NCBI RefSeq assembly: GCF_013415905.1
Contig: NZ_CP058909.1
Location: forward strand, 4,030,001 to 4,094,000
Reading direction: 5' to 3'
DNA: 64,000 nt
Origin: Halosimplex pelagicum
GTDB lineage: Archaea > Halobacteriota > Halobacteria > Halobacteriales > Haloarculaceae
Shown here: positions 43,000-52,378 of the stretch, one piece after another
Position numbering within the stretch: position 1 is the first letter of the stretch
How the letters are laid out: each line of letters opens with the position of its first letter
The notes under the pieces: model-generated
Databases searched by the model: none
What the model was told of the DNA's origin: nothing
The model's input: the letters and a program-made list of their open reading frames with translations, nothing else
Translations under genes and position numbers: made by a program

Positions 43000-45468
43000 T
43001 CAGGTGCTTGAGAGCCTTTCGTGCATCAACGAGCTGTGGACTGCTCGGAGCTCCATCGCATTGATGTCAGCGTCGATCGCGTCAAGCACAGCCTTGTCGA
43101 GTTTGGCTTGTGCGTAGTTTTCTCCTTGGATGAGTGCCTGATATGCAGTGACGACGTTGTTGTGGGCCTTGTCAGAGAACGCTCGCACGTCGGCGACCGG
43201 AAGTTGTCCCAGAGTCCCAGTCGTCACTTCTAGCGACCCGCCGCCTTCTGACTGCCCCCACATCTCAAGAAATGCAGCGTGGAGAGTCGAGTTGAGATAT
43301 CCGAGGAGTGCGTCCATGTCTACGCTTGGTTTGACATCGATACCGTTCGCACAATTGGTTGGGACTAAGCCTTCAGCATTCCTGACGACCTGTGTTTTTT
43401 GATGAATTCGGTAGGGATGGACGAGATCGGGTGCGTGGAGTTCCCTCGCGTCAAACCAGACACCGTTGTCTTGCCCTGGATTGTCAGCCCGCGTTGCCCA
43501 GTGATCTAAGTACGCCACTAGCGCGTTGTGCCCGTTTTGGATTAACGCTTGTTTCACGCGTTTGGCCCGTGAGTTATCCGGTTTCTCAACTGTGGCTTGG
43601 TCGTCGAGTGATTCGATGTACGCATGGATATCGAGAATATACGTGTCGCTGTCGCTTGCTGTAAGACGACCCTTGGACACTGTTCCAAAGTCGTCCAACG
43701 CGCTCCGATAGAACCGGTCGGCTAACGGCCACGTGTCGAGATCTGCGTCGTCAAGTAGGAAGAATTCGTTATGCCCGGTTTTCTCCCCGTACTGTACCGA
43801 TGCGAGCGTGTCGAGCGACACTAGTTCTTCCGTCTGTTGCAGCGCTCGCAATGTGCCTGTTTCCCGGAAATATTGGGTGAGTGGCCCGTCTGATGCATCT
43901 CGTTCTTCGAGAACTGACTGGCTCACGGTGATGACTCGATAGTCATTCTCTCGGTGCGAGCTGGTATCGTTGCTCTCCGTACTCTCTCCTTCACTGACGG
44001 ACCCATCGAAAACTAAGTCGTTGATCGCGGCTGGTGCTAACTCGCCGGTGATCGTGAGAAAACGGGTTGTCGTGTTTCTTCGAACCGTCGCGTCATCGCA
44101 TCGTTTGGCGACGAGGAGAACTGCGTTGACCTGTGCGTCGTTGAAGACGGTGTCGTCGAACCGAATGATTGCAGACACCTGATAGTGGTCAAACAGAAAC
44201 GCCTGTAGTGTCTGCCCGTACTGCGTCTCCATCCATTTCGTTGGGAGAAGATAGACGAGTCGCCCACCATCTACCAGGAATTGCGTGGCGTGCGTTATGA
44301 AATAGACGAACAGGTCACTCCGCCCGGATAATTTCTTCTCTCCGTCCAGGTAAGAGGTCTTGTTGGGTTTCCCGAACGCGGATAGATGTTGACGGTAGTG
44401 CCTTGTCTCCTTTTCCAAGTTTCTGTTAGCGACGTACGGTGGATTCCCGATGGCAGCATCCACTTGCCCTGGCACAATATCGACATCTCCGGAATCAAGA
44501 TCCTTTTTGAGCGTAGCATCGGGATTCATACCGAGCGTGCCTGGAGTAATGTCGAAGAAATCACTGTGGTGGACGACGCCCGGTTGCTCTGCGAGCGCGA
44601 GGGAAGTCACCGCCAGTAGAAATCCGAGGCGACTTTGCTCAACGCCGTAGGTGTGTGCGGACATCGTTGAATCTCGCGGAACTGAAAGCGCGCCTGCTCC
44701 GATCCCGGCATCGAGTACTTGTTCGTCGTCGCAAACTGCTAATTCGCGCATTATCGCGCTGATTCGACGCGGTGTCGTGAACTGCCCGTGCTTTTTGCGC
44801 TCCGCAGCTGGAATCAATTCCTCGAAGAGATACCCGAGGTCATCAGCCGGGTTCTCGGCCGTCATGAGGCCGTGCCGCCACCAACTAATTTCAGCCACTC
44901 TTTCACGAGGGATTTCCCACGCGATATCGACCAGCGGCGCGTCCTTGAACGCGTGATTCTTTGTCCGATCGGCAGCCTCGTCGAACGCGTCTCGTAGATT
45001 CCCATTCAAGAATGGCAAGTCACCTCGGTGCGCGTACCACTCATAGAGTGTTGATTTCAGGAGCACAGCCAGCGTAGCGTATCGAGCGGCAACTGCGAAC
45101 GGACGATCAACAGCACAATCTTCACTCCAGTCTCGGATCGTCTCCCGAACTTGTTCAGAGCCGTCTCGTTTGAGATGGGTTTCGATCGTTTCGGCGATCG
45201 TTCCGACCTGATCCCGTACCTCCTCAATAGGTGCGGTGAGTGACGCGATCTGTGAGTCTTTTCCTGCACCCAAGAAGAGTGATTGCCCGACTGCCGCCGC
45301 AGGGTGGACGTGTTCCACCACGTCAGGCGAGCAACCGCGTGACTGGTACACTGTGTTTTCTGGCTGAGAGAATGATGAAAGACCCTCCTCTCTGTGCGAG
45401 TTGACACTGTACGCGTTGATGTCAGCGAGGTTCTCGGTTGAATCTGATGCGGTGTGGTCTGCTTGCAT
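43000..45468 (-). CDS. N6-adenine DNA methyltransferase, type IIG-like
   Basis: 822 aa from the ATG at 45468; upstream codons to 45588 are not needed. A helical N-terminal part is followed by the entry helix GYLFEELIPAAERKKHGQFT, SAM-binding motif I (LDAGIGAGALSV) and catalytic motif IV IGNPPYV, the signature of gamma-class N6-adenine methyltransferases. The C-terminal half (about 560-800) has the target-recognition layout of type IIG/TaqI-like enzymes (VQYGEKTGHNEFFLL; LLGYLNSTLHAAFLE). No nuclease motif is visible at the N-terminus, so cutting would need a partner. The divergent pair at 45793-49348 ends in a PD-(D/E)XK domain and is the obvious candidate. Confidence 0.88.
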   Translation of the reverse strand: MQADHTASDSTENLADINAYSVNSHREEGLSSFSQPENTVYQSRGCSPDVVEHVHPAAAVGQSLFLGAGKDSQIASLTAPIEEVRDQVGTIAETIETHLKRDGSEQVRETIRDWSEDCAVDRPFAVAARYATLAVLLKSTLYEWYAHRGDLPFLNGNLRDAFDEAADRTKNHAFKDAPLVDIAWEIPRERVAEISWWRHGLMTAENPADDLGYLFEELIPAAERKKHGQFTTPRRISAIMRELAVCDDEQVLDAGIGAGALSVPRDSTMSAHTYGVEQSRLGFLLAVTSLALAEQPGVVHHSDFFDITPGTLGMNPDATLKKDLDSGDVDIVPGQVDAAIGNPPYVANRNLEKETRHYRQHLSAFGKPNKTSYLDGEKKLSGRSDLFVYFITHATQFLVDGGRLVYLLPTKWMETQYGQTLQAFLFDHYQVSAIIRFDDTVFNDAQVNAVLLVAKRCDDATVRRNTTTRFLTITGELAPAAINDLVFDGSVSEGESTESNDTSSHRENDYRVITVSQSVLEERDASDGPLTQYFRETGTLRALQQTEELVSLDTLASVQYGEKTGHNEFFLLDDADLDTWPLADRFYRSALDDFGTVSKGRLTASDSDTYILDIHAYIESLDDQATVEKPDNSRAKRVKQALIQNGHNALVAYLDHWATRADNPGQDNGVWFDARELHAPDLVHPYRIHQKTQVVRNAEGLVPTNCANGIDVKPSVDMDALLGYLNSTLHAAFLEMWGQSEGGGSLEVTTGTLGQLPVADVRAFSDKAHNNVVTAYQALIQGENYAQAKLDKAVLDAIDADINAMELRAVHSSLMHERLSST

Positions 45469-45675
45469 TTCGAGTACCGAGCGTTTGAGACGGGTGCGTA
45501 AAAACGTCAGTACTGTGTGACTTTTTCCCGGCGTCAAAAATCTGGATAAAATGACTACCCGCACTAGCACCGACTCCACGACAGGCAATAGTGTATACTG
45601 AAAAACACGTACTGATCCGTGGGGAGACAGAGACCCAGGAGACAGAACGCTTGTACAACTGCGAGGGGATAGATT

Positions 45676-45714
45676 TGTCGTGCTATAAATCGACCGCCCA
45701 TGCTATAAATCGGG
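45676..45714 (+). promoter_or_regulatory. Duplicated TATA-like motif before the 45793 gene
   Basis: GCTATAAATCG occurs twice, at about 45681-45691 and 45701-45711, 20 bases apart, in the spacer between the divergent methyltransferase and the 45793 gene. TATAAAT is a strong archaeal TATA box. A transcript from the second would carry a leader of about 60 bases. The 20-base phasing could also mark a repressor site, which would suit a restriction gene that must be held back until the methyltransferase is made. Confidence 0.4.
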
Positions 45715-45792
45715 GATATACGCTCTGAAACAGTCCATCTACGGCGATCCTTTATCCGAAGCAGGGGGTTAGTGTTTGGTACGTAGAGATCA

Positions 45793-47058
45793 ATGAGCGA
45801 AGAACCAGACCCCGATCAGTTGACGATTGAAGACTATGACCAGTTCCAGAAGGACCGAGAGAACTGGCAGTGTCGTGTCTGCGAGTTCGAGTCTGAAACG
45901 AAAGAACTCGTCGAAAATTGCCATCCGGAACAGCGACTTGAACATGAACGCCAATCCGCGGTCACTGAGGCGACTGACTCCCACACGGGGTTTGTTTTCC
46001 CGCCGCAACTGTATCCTGAAGTACGAGAATTTCTTAGCGATGTCGAAGCAGCGCTTCAAGCGACAGACCACTCGAACCCACTGCCCATAGCAAGCGACGT
46101 CATTGCAGAATACGTGTCAGGCAACCCCTTCGAGTCGCGTGCCTTCCAACTATTCACGCACCTCGTGTTCCTCCAGCAATATCGAGTGCTACCCGGGTAT
46201 CCTTACTCCGTCCCAACTCGAGAGGAGGCCCCGATCAGGATTCGAGAGTTCTGCACGATGACCGATCGATTCCGAGGAACTGTCTCCAGAGAGATAATCG
46301 AGAAGTCAAACGCGATCCGAACGGAAGAGGTCTACAGATCGAGAGTTTACAGCACCACTGAAGACTTCGCAGCCCGCTCGGAAGTCCTGCCGAACAAATC
46401 CCGGTGGCAGTGGACAACCCAATGCTACGAGGCAGAATTGCTTATGAACGTCATTTTTGATGAGGGGACCGCTCATAATGCTCTCGTTGCTCGAAGTCGG
46501 AATTGGATCGCAACACACCCCGTAATTGACTGGGCCTGTGCACCACACGTGATGGGCGACCCCATTGGCACCCAAGCCGAATCACGATTCTCAGATCAGT
46601 CAACCGATTCCGATCCGCCTGAAGGACCAGTTCAAATGTTCGACTTCGCCGGATTCTCTGAACAAGACCATCCGAGATTAACTGTCACCGGGTTCGTCAT
46701 TAATGAGGAATCCGGAATACAAATCCAAGAACAGATCAGTCGTGCAATGGATGCTGGAGCTCCTGTTATAATTGTCCTCCCAACGCGAAAGTCTATTGAG
46801 GAATTCATCGCATGCATCTACTCACAAGGCTGGTATGGCAGTGACCCAGCCCAACTCGATGATGATGTAATTGCGCACTACCGCGCCCAGCCGAGTATCC
46901 CAGAAATAAATTCAGAGTTCACAAACCAACTCGGAGTGAAAAAACTTCGAGTTGCCTCGAGAAAACAACTCATTGACGACATTATTGATCCGGAAGAGGT
47001 GTTCCCGGACTCAGTTCTGCGGCCTGACGAGGAACCGAGCGATGAAACCACTGACTAA
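45793..47058 (+). CDS. Unknown zinc-finger protein, first gene of a restriction-like pair
   Basis: 421 aa, ATG start, acidic first 20 residues. A small zinc-binding site is likely near residues 36-60 (CRVCEF then NCHPEQR). The middle is mostly helical (SRAFQLFTHLVFLQQYRVLP; DRFRGTVSREIIEKSNAIRT). The last third has a Rossmann-like alternation with RLTVTGFVINEES and APVIIVLPTRKSIEEFIA. No known family was recognised. The ATG of the next gene lies inside its last codons (47042), so the two are co-translated. Together with the divergent methyltransferase this suggests a restriction-modification module; it may be a specificity or nuclease subunit. Confidence 0.65.
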   Translation: MSEEPDPDQLTIEDYDQFQKDRENWQCRVCEFESETKELVENCHPEQRLEHERQSAVTEATDSHTGFVFPPQLYPEVREFLSDVEAALQATDHSNPLPIASDVIAEYVSGNPFESRAFQLFTHLVFLQQYRVLPGYPYSVPTREEAPIRIREFCTMTDRFRGTVSREIIEKSNAIRTEEVYRSRVYSTTEDFAARSEVLPNKSRWQWTTQCYEAELLMNVIFDEGTAHNALVARSRNWIATHPVIDWACAPHVMGDPIGTQAESRFSDQSTDSDPPEGPVQMFDFAGFSEQDHPRLTVTGFVINEESGIQIQEQISRAMDAGAPVIIVLPTRKSIEEFIACIYSQGWYGSDPAQLDDDVIAHYRAQPSIPEINSEFTNQLGVKKLRVASRKQLIDDIIDPEEVFPDSVLRPDEEPSDETTD

Positions 47059-49348
47059 TCAGCGAGACGCTGCGCGTGCTGTTCTCCTGCCGTTAGACTG
47101 TTCAGCAATAACACTACAACGGGTACTCGCCGCTGAGCAACAGGAAATTGCGTCTCACAACACCCGGTTTGAACAGTATCTAAAGACAGCTCACAGGCAA
47201 ATCAATATCAAACCGACGAAGCCGACGGGAACCAAGCAAATCAGGGACTTAGCAACATTCGCAGCACTCGGAGCGCTGCGAACACACTCCGCGGACCCAC
47301 TCGCCGACACAAAGTACGAGGCCCGAGAGCCAAACGGGAGCGCCGAGGCCCGTATGCTTCGCTCTCCAATACGGAAACATCCTGGATTAACGGAATTTAG
47401 CATCCGCGCCCGAAATTACTACGTTGCGACAATCACCTGGCTGTTTGAGAATAAACTCCCCTCACAGCTCCAGGCAGAGATCGCAGCTGTTCTCCTCGCA
47501 CCCGATCCGCCTGACATAACGGCTCCCGCTCCATTCAGGACATACGCCAAAACAGACTCTGAATCAATCGATGAACGATACCGCGACCGAGCCAAAATCA
47601 CAACCGACGGCGTCTGGATCGATACAGACCATTACTCACGCTGCTGCCAGTTACTACCAGTCTCCCCCCCGTCCGCGCCCGCACCTACCGATCAACTTCA
47701 GCACCTGTACATCAGCGATAGAGGGCTCGTCATTCCCCGCGAAATATTCCGCCTCAAACTAGCGGAATACGCCTGGCACGGCTGGGCCAAGTTAGTCAAT
47801 CTTGCCTATAACATGCTCTCCACACAGGAGTATGATCAACTCGCATCACAAACTCCCCACGCAGAAGACGTCATCTTCAGATACTTCAAGTTCAATAATT
47901 TGATCTACAGCCCGTATTTCGCCAGCAAAAGCGAAAACCCACAACGAGACTGGCAGGACGATACCAACATCAAAACCCCGCCTCAACTTGAGGACAAACG
48001 CCTTATCACGATCGTCGACTGCATCCGGGCGACCCCATCACTATCCTTCGGAACGCCCCTTCCTGTACAAACCCTCTTTAACCATCTAAAAACATACTTT
48101 CCACCGCCTCGCCGACCAGGAAACGATATCAATTCACAAAGAACCCTTTTCCAGGCTCTACAGAACGCAAAAAGCAGCCAAATCAAACTATACAGGAACA
48201 ATCAGACTTCACAACTCCAGTGTGAAATCCCCGCCCCACCACACACCCCAATCTACCCACGCAACGATGATGGGCGGGATTATTGGAACAGTTACCTCCA
48301 CATCCAATCCAAGTTACGGCAGAAGGATGTCGAACCACACTGGAGCAGAAAATCCGGTAGAGATAGACAGATCATCAACCCGACGGTACCAAAGCAAACT
48401 TGGCAACTGCCTCAACCAGACTATCACGCAGCAATAAGACGCGGCCAGAAAACGGCAGCACAGGCCCAGTCAACCATCCCAACCATATCCGATGTGGAAC
48501 CCCTTGTAGACGACGAATCCAAACTGACGCCCACTCAGGACGAACTGAAGTTCCTCACAAGGGTTGGACTGGCGATGGAACGCCAAATCGCAGATTATTC
48601 TCTAACAGATAGCATGCGTGTCCTTCGACGAAGAGGAGACGGAACACAACTCAACGTAGACGAAGGCAAACTACAGGACCAAGACTGGCTAGAACGGCAT
48701 ACAGAAGGCCGAAAAGTACTCTACACAGTCCCTGCCGACAAACGCAAACTCCTATCAATAAAGAACGTCTCCAACGACGGGTACGGAGAAAGGACAACAA
48801 GCGAAAAATCACTTCATAGACGAGGCATTGACCAGACTGCAGCGTGGCTCGCAACAAAACCCGACGTGACGCGAGTCGTTCGCTACCATGATCTCTGGCG
48901 ACTCCGTTCAACTCCCTACGAGGAGCAACTCAAAAAACGAGACCTCCTCTCAACACGGATCGACGTCATCGGCTTCAATGAGAGTACCCCGAGGTACGTC
49001 GCCGAGGTAGAGACGAAATCAAACTCACCCTCACGAGCACAACACTGCGTAAGGAAGCTAAACACGTTCTCCACAATCGACGATATCCAGACCATCTTAG
49101 TCACCCCAAACCCCGAACATCTCTGGAAGCTAATGCGGCACTTAGACCACCCAGACTACTTTGATTTCACCTCATTCCCCAATTCAAACCCACGCAACTA
49201 CGGCCGAACCGAGTGGAAGACCAAACTCCAAAACGAAGATATCCTTGGCCAATTCTTTGACCAGCTAGAAACCTATCGCTCTCTCGTCCAATCCTCGCCA
49301 CCGACAACGCCTGATCAACACCAAGACAAAATCATCGGGAATCTATAG
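47042..49348 (+). CDS. Large protein with C-terminal PD-(D/E)XK-like nuclease
   Basis: 768 aa from ATG 47042. A longer frame to 46952 lies inside the previous gene. The first 550 residues are not recognised; they are unusually rich in Pro, Thr and Gln and poorer in Asp/Glu than the neighbours, pointing to a different origin. A winged-helix-like stretch is near 510-600 (TPTQDELKFLTRVGLAMERQ). The C-terminal part has STRIDVIGFNESTPRYVAEVETKSNS-like spacing, i.e. an Asp, then E-V-E-T-K, which is the D...ExK core of a PD-(D/E)XK nuclease (D near residue 641, E-x-K near 656). It is probably the cutting subunit that matches the methyltransferase at 43000. Confidence 0.65.
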   Translation: MKPLTNQRDAARAVLLPLDCSAITLQRVLAAEQQEIASHNTRFEQYLKTAHRQINIKPTKPTGTKQIRDLATFAALGALRTHSADPLADTKYEAREPNGSAEARMLRSPIRKHPGLTEFSIRARNYYVATITWLFENKLPSQLQAEIAAVLLAPDPPDITAPAPFRTYAKTDSESIDERYRDRAKITTDGVWIDTDHYSRCCQLLPVSPPSAPAPTDQLQHLYISDRGLVIPREIFRLKLAEYAWHGWAKLVNLAYNMLSTQEYDQLASQTPHAEDVIFRYFKFNNLIYSPYFASKSENPQRDWQDDTNIKTPPQLEDKRLITIVDCIRATPSLSFGTPLPVQTLFNHLKTYFPPPRRPGNDINSQRTLFQALQNAKSSQIKLYRNNQTSQLQCEIPAPPHTPIYPRNDDGRDYWNSYLHIQSKLRQKDVEPHWSRKSGRDRQIINPTVPKQTWQLPQPDYHAAIRRGQKTAAQAQSTIPTISDVEPLVDDESKLTPTQDELKFLTRVGLAMERQIADYSLTDSMRVLRRRGDGTQLNVDEGKLQDQDWLERHTEGRKVLYTVPADKRKLLSIKNVSNDGYGERTTSEKSLHRRGIDQTAAWLATKPDVTRVVRYHDLWRLRSTPYEEQLKKRDLLSTRIDVIGFNESTPRYVAEVETKSNSPSRAQHCVRKLNTFSTIDDIQTILVTPNPEHLWKLMRHLDHPDYFDFTSFPNSNPRNYGRTEWKTKLQNEDILGQFFDQLETYRSLVQSSPPTTPDQHQDKIIGNL

Positions 49349-49763
49349 CAGTATTCACTGACCTGCTGAGTCACACCGTGCGCAGCACAAACCCAACATC
49401 ATTCGTGACGGAGACAATTCATCACCCGAACGCCCGCCCAGACTAATCAATAACTCACCCAAATAGCAAAGTGAAGGGGTACATGTATGGGGACTCTTAG
49501 CGGGATTTGAAAACAATATAACGGTCCAAAAATAGTCTTTGAGACATTTATTGCTCTCTGAGTCGGTAACAACATGCGAAAATACAGCCCGACACTAAGC
49601 GGAGAACTCCTGAAACGGCAGAAACGTTCCAAATATTGTTTATTTGTATCAAAAAGCCCTCTAATCCCGTTATCTATTACCCCAAATACTCAACAAAATC
49701 TACTCGAGTAAGATAACGTCTCAAAATGGCGGGATATGTCCCAAAAAAGCGTTAGAAGGAGTT

Positions 49764-50040
49764 AAATCCTCATTCGAATGGTAGTGCTGTATTCGGGCCC
49801 CTGTTCAATCACGTAAAGGTCGTCTGGCTCTTCCTTAATGATTTCTCGCACTCGACTTTCGGCAGATCGGGGTCAGCCAATTGACAGACCGTTTGGTTAA
49901 TGTGTCGCTGTCATCCGCACGAAGAACTGATTCAAGATACGATGTCACTGCCTCTTCTTTGTCCGCTGGTCCTTCGACTGGGAACAACAACCTGCCGACA
50001 ATCCCGACCTCCCTGTCGAGACATTGTTCTACTATCAGTC
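49764..50040 (-). pseudogene. Decayed gene fragment upstream of the second PLD-NTPase
   Basis: Minus strand, two frames: GLIVEQCLDREVGIVGRLLF, PVEGPADKEEAVTSYLESVL and RSVNWLT, then, after a frameshift near 49872, SRVREIIKEEPDDLYVIEQG and PEYSTTIRMRI followed by TAA. Both look coding and form one C-terminal fragment of an unknown protein. The remaining sequence from 49349 to 49763 is AT-rich and holds no convincing gene. Confidence 0.4.
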
Positions 50041-50080
50041 CATGGAACGGATTTATTCCGGTTACGCTACTGGTCGCCGT

Positions 50081-52366
50081 ATGGATGAGTTAACGGCGAA
50101 TATCTCGTTCGATCGGTTTGCGGATATGCCGGAGTTCTACGGGTCGGGAGCGGCCGGGTACCGCTTGGCGATGGTTAAAGACCGGACCGACTTTCTCGAC
50201 TTGTTCGAGGGTGCTCGCCACGTCGATGCGGTGACATACGCCGAGACGCCGGAATTGATGGTCCAGATGCTGACCGACTACGGGATCGGTTCGCTCGATG
50301 TCCTGATCGGTAATTCAGAGGACTACGCTGATCAAGTCAACGAGGTTTCAACGGCCAAATCACTCGTCGAGCTTCGGGAAGACGACCGTCTCACAGTCCG
50401 GTTGAAAAACCGGAAGACCGTTCACTCGAAGATTTATCGGATCGTCATGCCGGACGACACGGTGAAGCTCGTGCAAGGCTCGGCGAACCTCTCGCGGAAC
50501 TCTTGGGAGTACCACACCAACCAGATCTCGGTGTTCACGACTGATGTCGGGACTGAGCTGGACGATGAATTTCTTGATTTCATCGACCAGTACCGAGAGG
50601 GGTACAGCGACCAGACACTTCTGGACGGATTAGTCGAAGCACTGGAAGAAGCGGACTCCCCGGAAGAACGAGAGAACCGTATCGAGTACTGGGTCGGTGC
50701 AGGCGACCTCGATGTGAGTGACACAGCCGCATTGAACCAGGATGCCGTCGAGGACCTGAAAGATGCTGCCGACCAGATCACTGCCGTTGTAGACGACCCT
50801 GAAGCAGCGGACGGGACGGTCGCATTCGTCGAGGAACCCGAGAACGCCGACCGAACAGTCATTGAACCCGCGGACGATCCGACGGGAGGCGAAGACACCA
50901 CAGAACCCGATTCCACTGAAGCAGACGACGACTCCCCGGACGTGGGACTTGTCGAGTCAGACCACGAGACGAGTCTCACAGAGACACTGGACCGGCCGCG
51001 TGTTCGAGCGCCCGACGAAAAGATTCGAATGGGGACCAGCAAAGTAGACAAGGACACAGCCGACGAGTTCGGGACCAGTCTTCGTGACCGCGGCGCGACC
51101 GTCGAGGATCACAGCATCACCGCGCCCCTGAGCGCGTACAACAAGCAAGTCAAGGAATCGACGGCTATCCCGACGATGTCGGTCCTCCCCGACGCTGAGC
51201 AGGTCGTGATCGGCGAAGAAGACGAAATGATCCTAGTCGCCACCGACGAGCCGACCCCTGAAGTCCTCGACCACTGTCTCGAAACTATCGAGGACTACAT
51301 CGAGACCGTCGAAAACCACGGCCACACGCAATCCGAGACGGCCGTGATGGCACAGATGTACGAGGCGTTCCTGTACGGGTTCTGGGCACCGTTCGCCAAC
51401 CAGTACGCCGAAGCACTCTCCTCCCCGTCACGGACGCTCGACAACGTCCTCCAGCACCTCTACATCGAAGGGAAAAGCGACGCCGGGAAAGACAAACTCA
51501 CCGAATACATCCTCCGACTTGTCTCCGATAACACGGTTATCTCCGGCGTAGACGCCGACGACGTCGGTGTGAAAGAAGTCCGGGGCGTTCGCGAGTGGGA
51601 TACCAGTTTCCCGTACGCTATCATCGACGCGGAGAAAGAGAAGATCCAGCGGTGGAGTCCGATCCGGAACTACTGGGGTGACTGGACGCCGACCAGCGTC
51701 GATCAGCCGTGCCTCATCTTCACCACGAACGACGCGCTCCCGAAATCGGAGTTCCGGAACCGAATGAAGATCCTCAGCATGGATGTCTCGTTCCCGTCAA
51801 ACCCAGAGGACCCAGGGTTCCGCGAAGCGCAGAAAGATCTCGCGGCTGTGCTGGAACGACAGAACCCGATCTTCAGTTACGTCGCCCGGCGGATGCTCAC
51901 CGAACAACCGTGGACCGACGGGAACAGCACTATCGAAGACGTCCGCCGCATTGTCCGCGAATTCTACGATGAAGCAGGACGCAAGGAACCAGACTACTTC
52001 CCTAGTGACGAACCCGCCGAAAAAACGTACGACACGGGACGGCTCAAGTGGCAGCGCGACATTCAGGGTGGTCGCGTCACGTTTGAGTCCGAACCTGACG
52101 CGATCACCGCTGACTTCGACCGCGAGGAGTACGAAGTATACGACTACGAAAAACGCCTGCCGAAACGATTCATGTCCGAGAAATCCTCTAACAGCGTCTA
52201 CATCGGCGCACCACAAGAATTCGCCGAATGGATCGGGTACTCAGTAGACGACCTACTAAACGGCGTAGCTGAAACCGGCACGGATACCGAACACACAACC
52301 GAGAGCCAAGATTCTCTTAACAACGACGAGTCTGATGGATTCCTCTCTCGACTATTCGGTGATTAA
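50081..52366 (+). CDS. Second PLD-type nuclease fused to NTPase
   Basis: 761 aa from ATG 50081, 28 bases behind a GATTTATTCC TATA box; the upstream frame to 50024 is rejected because its codons overlap a decayed gene. The plan is that of 16963: a PLD-like domain with H115 and K117 (TVHSKIYRI) and GSANLS, an acidic linker, and a P-loop domain with GKSDAGKD (K470, next residue Asp rather than Ser/Thr), IIDAEKEKIQRW, FTTNDALPKSEFRNRM. Both paralogues end in a short basic helix (here GFLSRLFGD). Unlike the first, it has no Argonaute beside it and stands alone with its own promoter. It may serve a related system or back up the first. Confidence 0.8.
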   Translation: MDELTANISFDRFADMPEFYGSGAAGYRLAMVKDRTDFLDLFEGARHVDAVTYAETPELMVQMLTDYGIGSLDVLIGNSEDYADQVNEVSTAKSLVELREDDRLTVRLKNRKTVHSKIYRIVMPDDTVKLVQGSANLSRNSWEYHTNQISVFTTDVGTELDDEFLDFIDQYREGYSDQTLLDGLVEALEEADSPEERENRIEYWVGAGDLDVSDTAALNQDAVEDLKDAADQITAVVDDPEAADGTVAFVEEPENADRTVIEPADDPTGGEDTTEPDSTEADDDSPDVGLVESDHETSLTETLDRPRVRAPDEKIRMGTSKVDKDTADEFGTSLRDRGATVEDHSITAPLSAYNKQVKESTAIPTMSVLPDAEQVVIGEEDEMILVATDEPTPEVLDHCLETIEDYIETVENHGHTQSETAVMAQMYEAFLYGFWAPFANQYAEALSSPSRTLDNVLQHLYIEGKSDAGKDKLTEYILRLVSDNTVISGVDADDVGVKEVRGVREWDTSFPYAIIDAEKEKIQRWSPIRNYWGDWTPTSVDQPCLIFTTNDALPKSEFRNRMKILSMDVSFPSNPEDPGFREAQKDLAAVLERQNPIFSYVARRMLTEQPWTDGNSTIEDVRRIVREFYDEAGRKEPDYFPSDEPAEKTYDTGRLKWQRDIQGGRVTFESEPDAITADFDREEYEVYDYEKRLPKRFMSEKSSNSVYIGAPQEFAEWIGYSVDDLLNGVAETGTDTEHTTESQDSLNNDESDGFLSRLFGD

Positions 52367-52378
52367 ACAACCGGTGAA

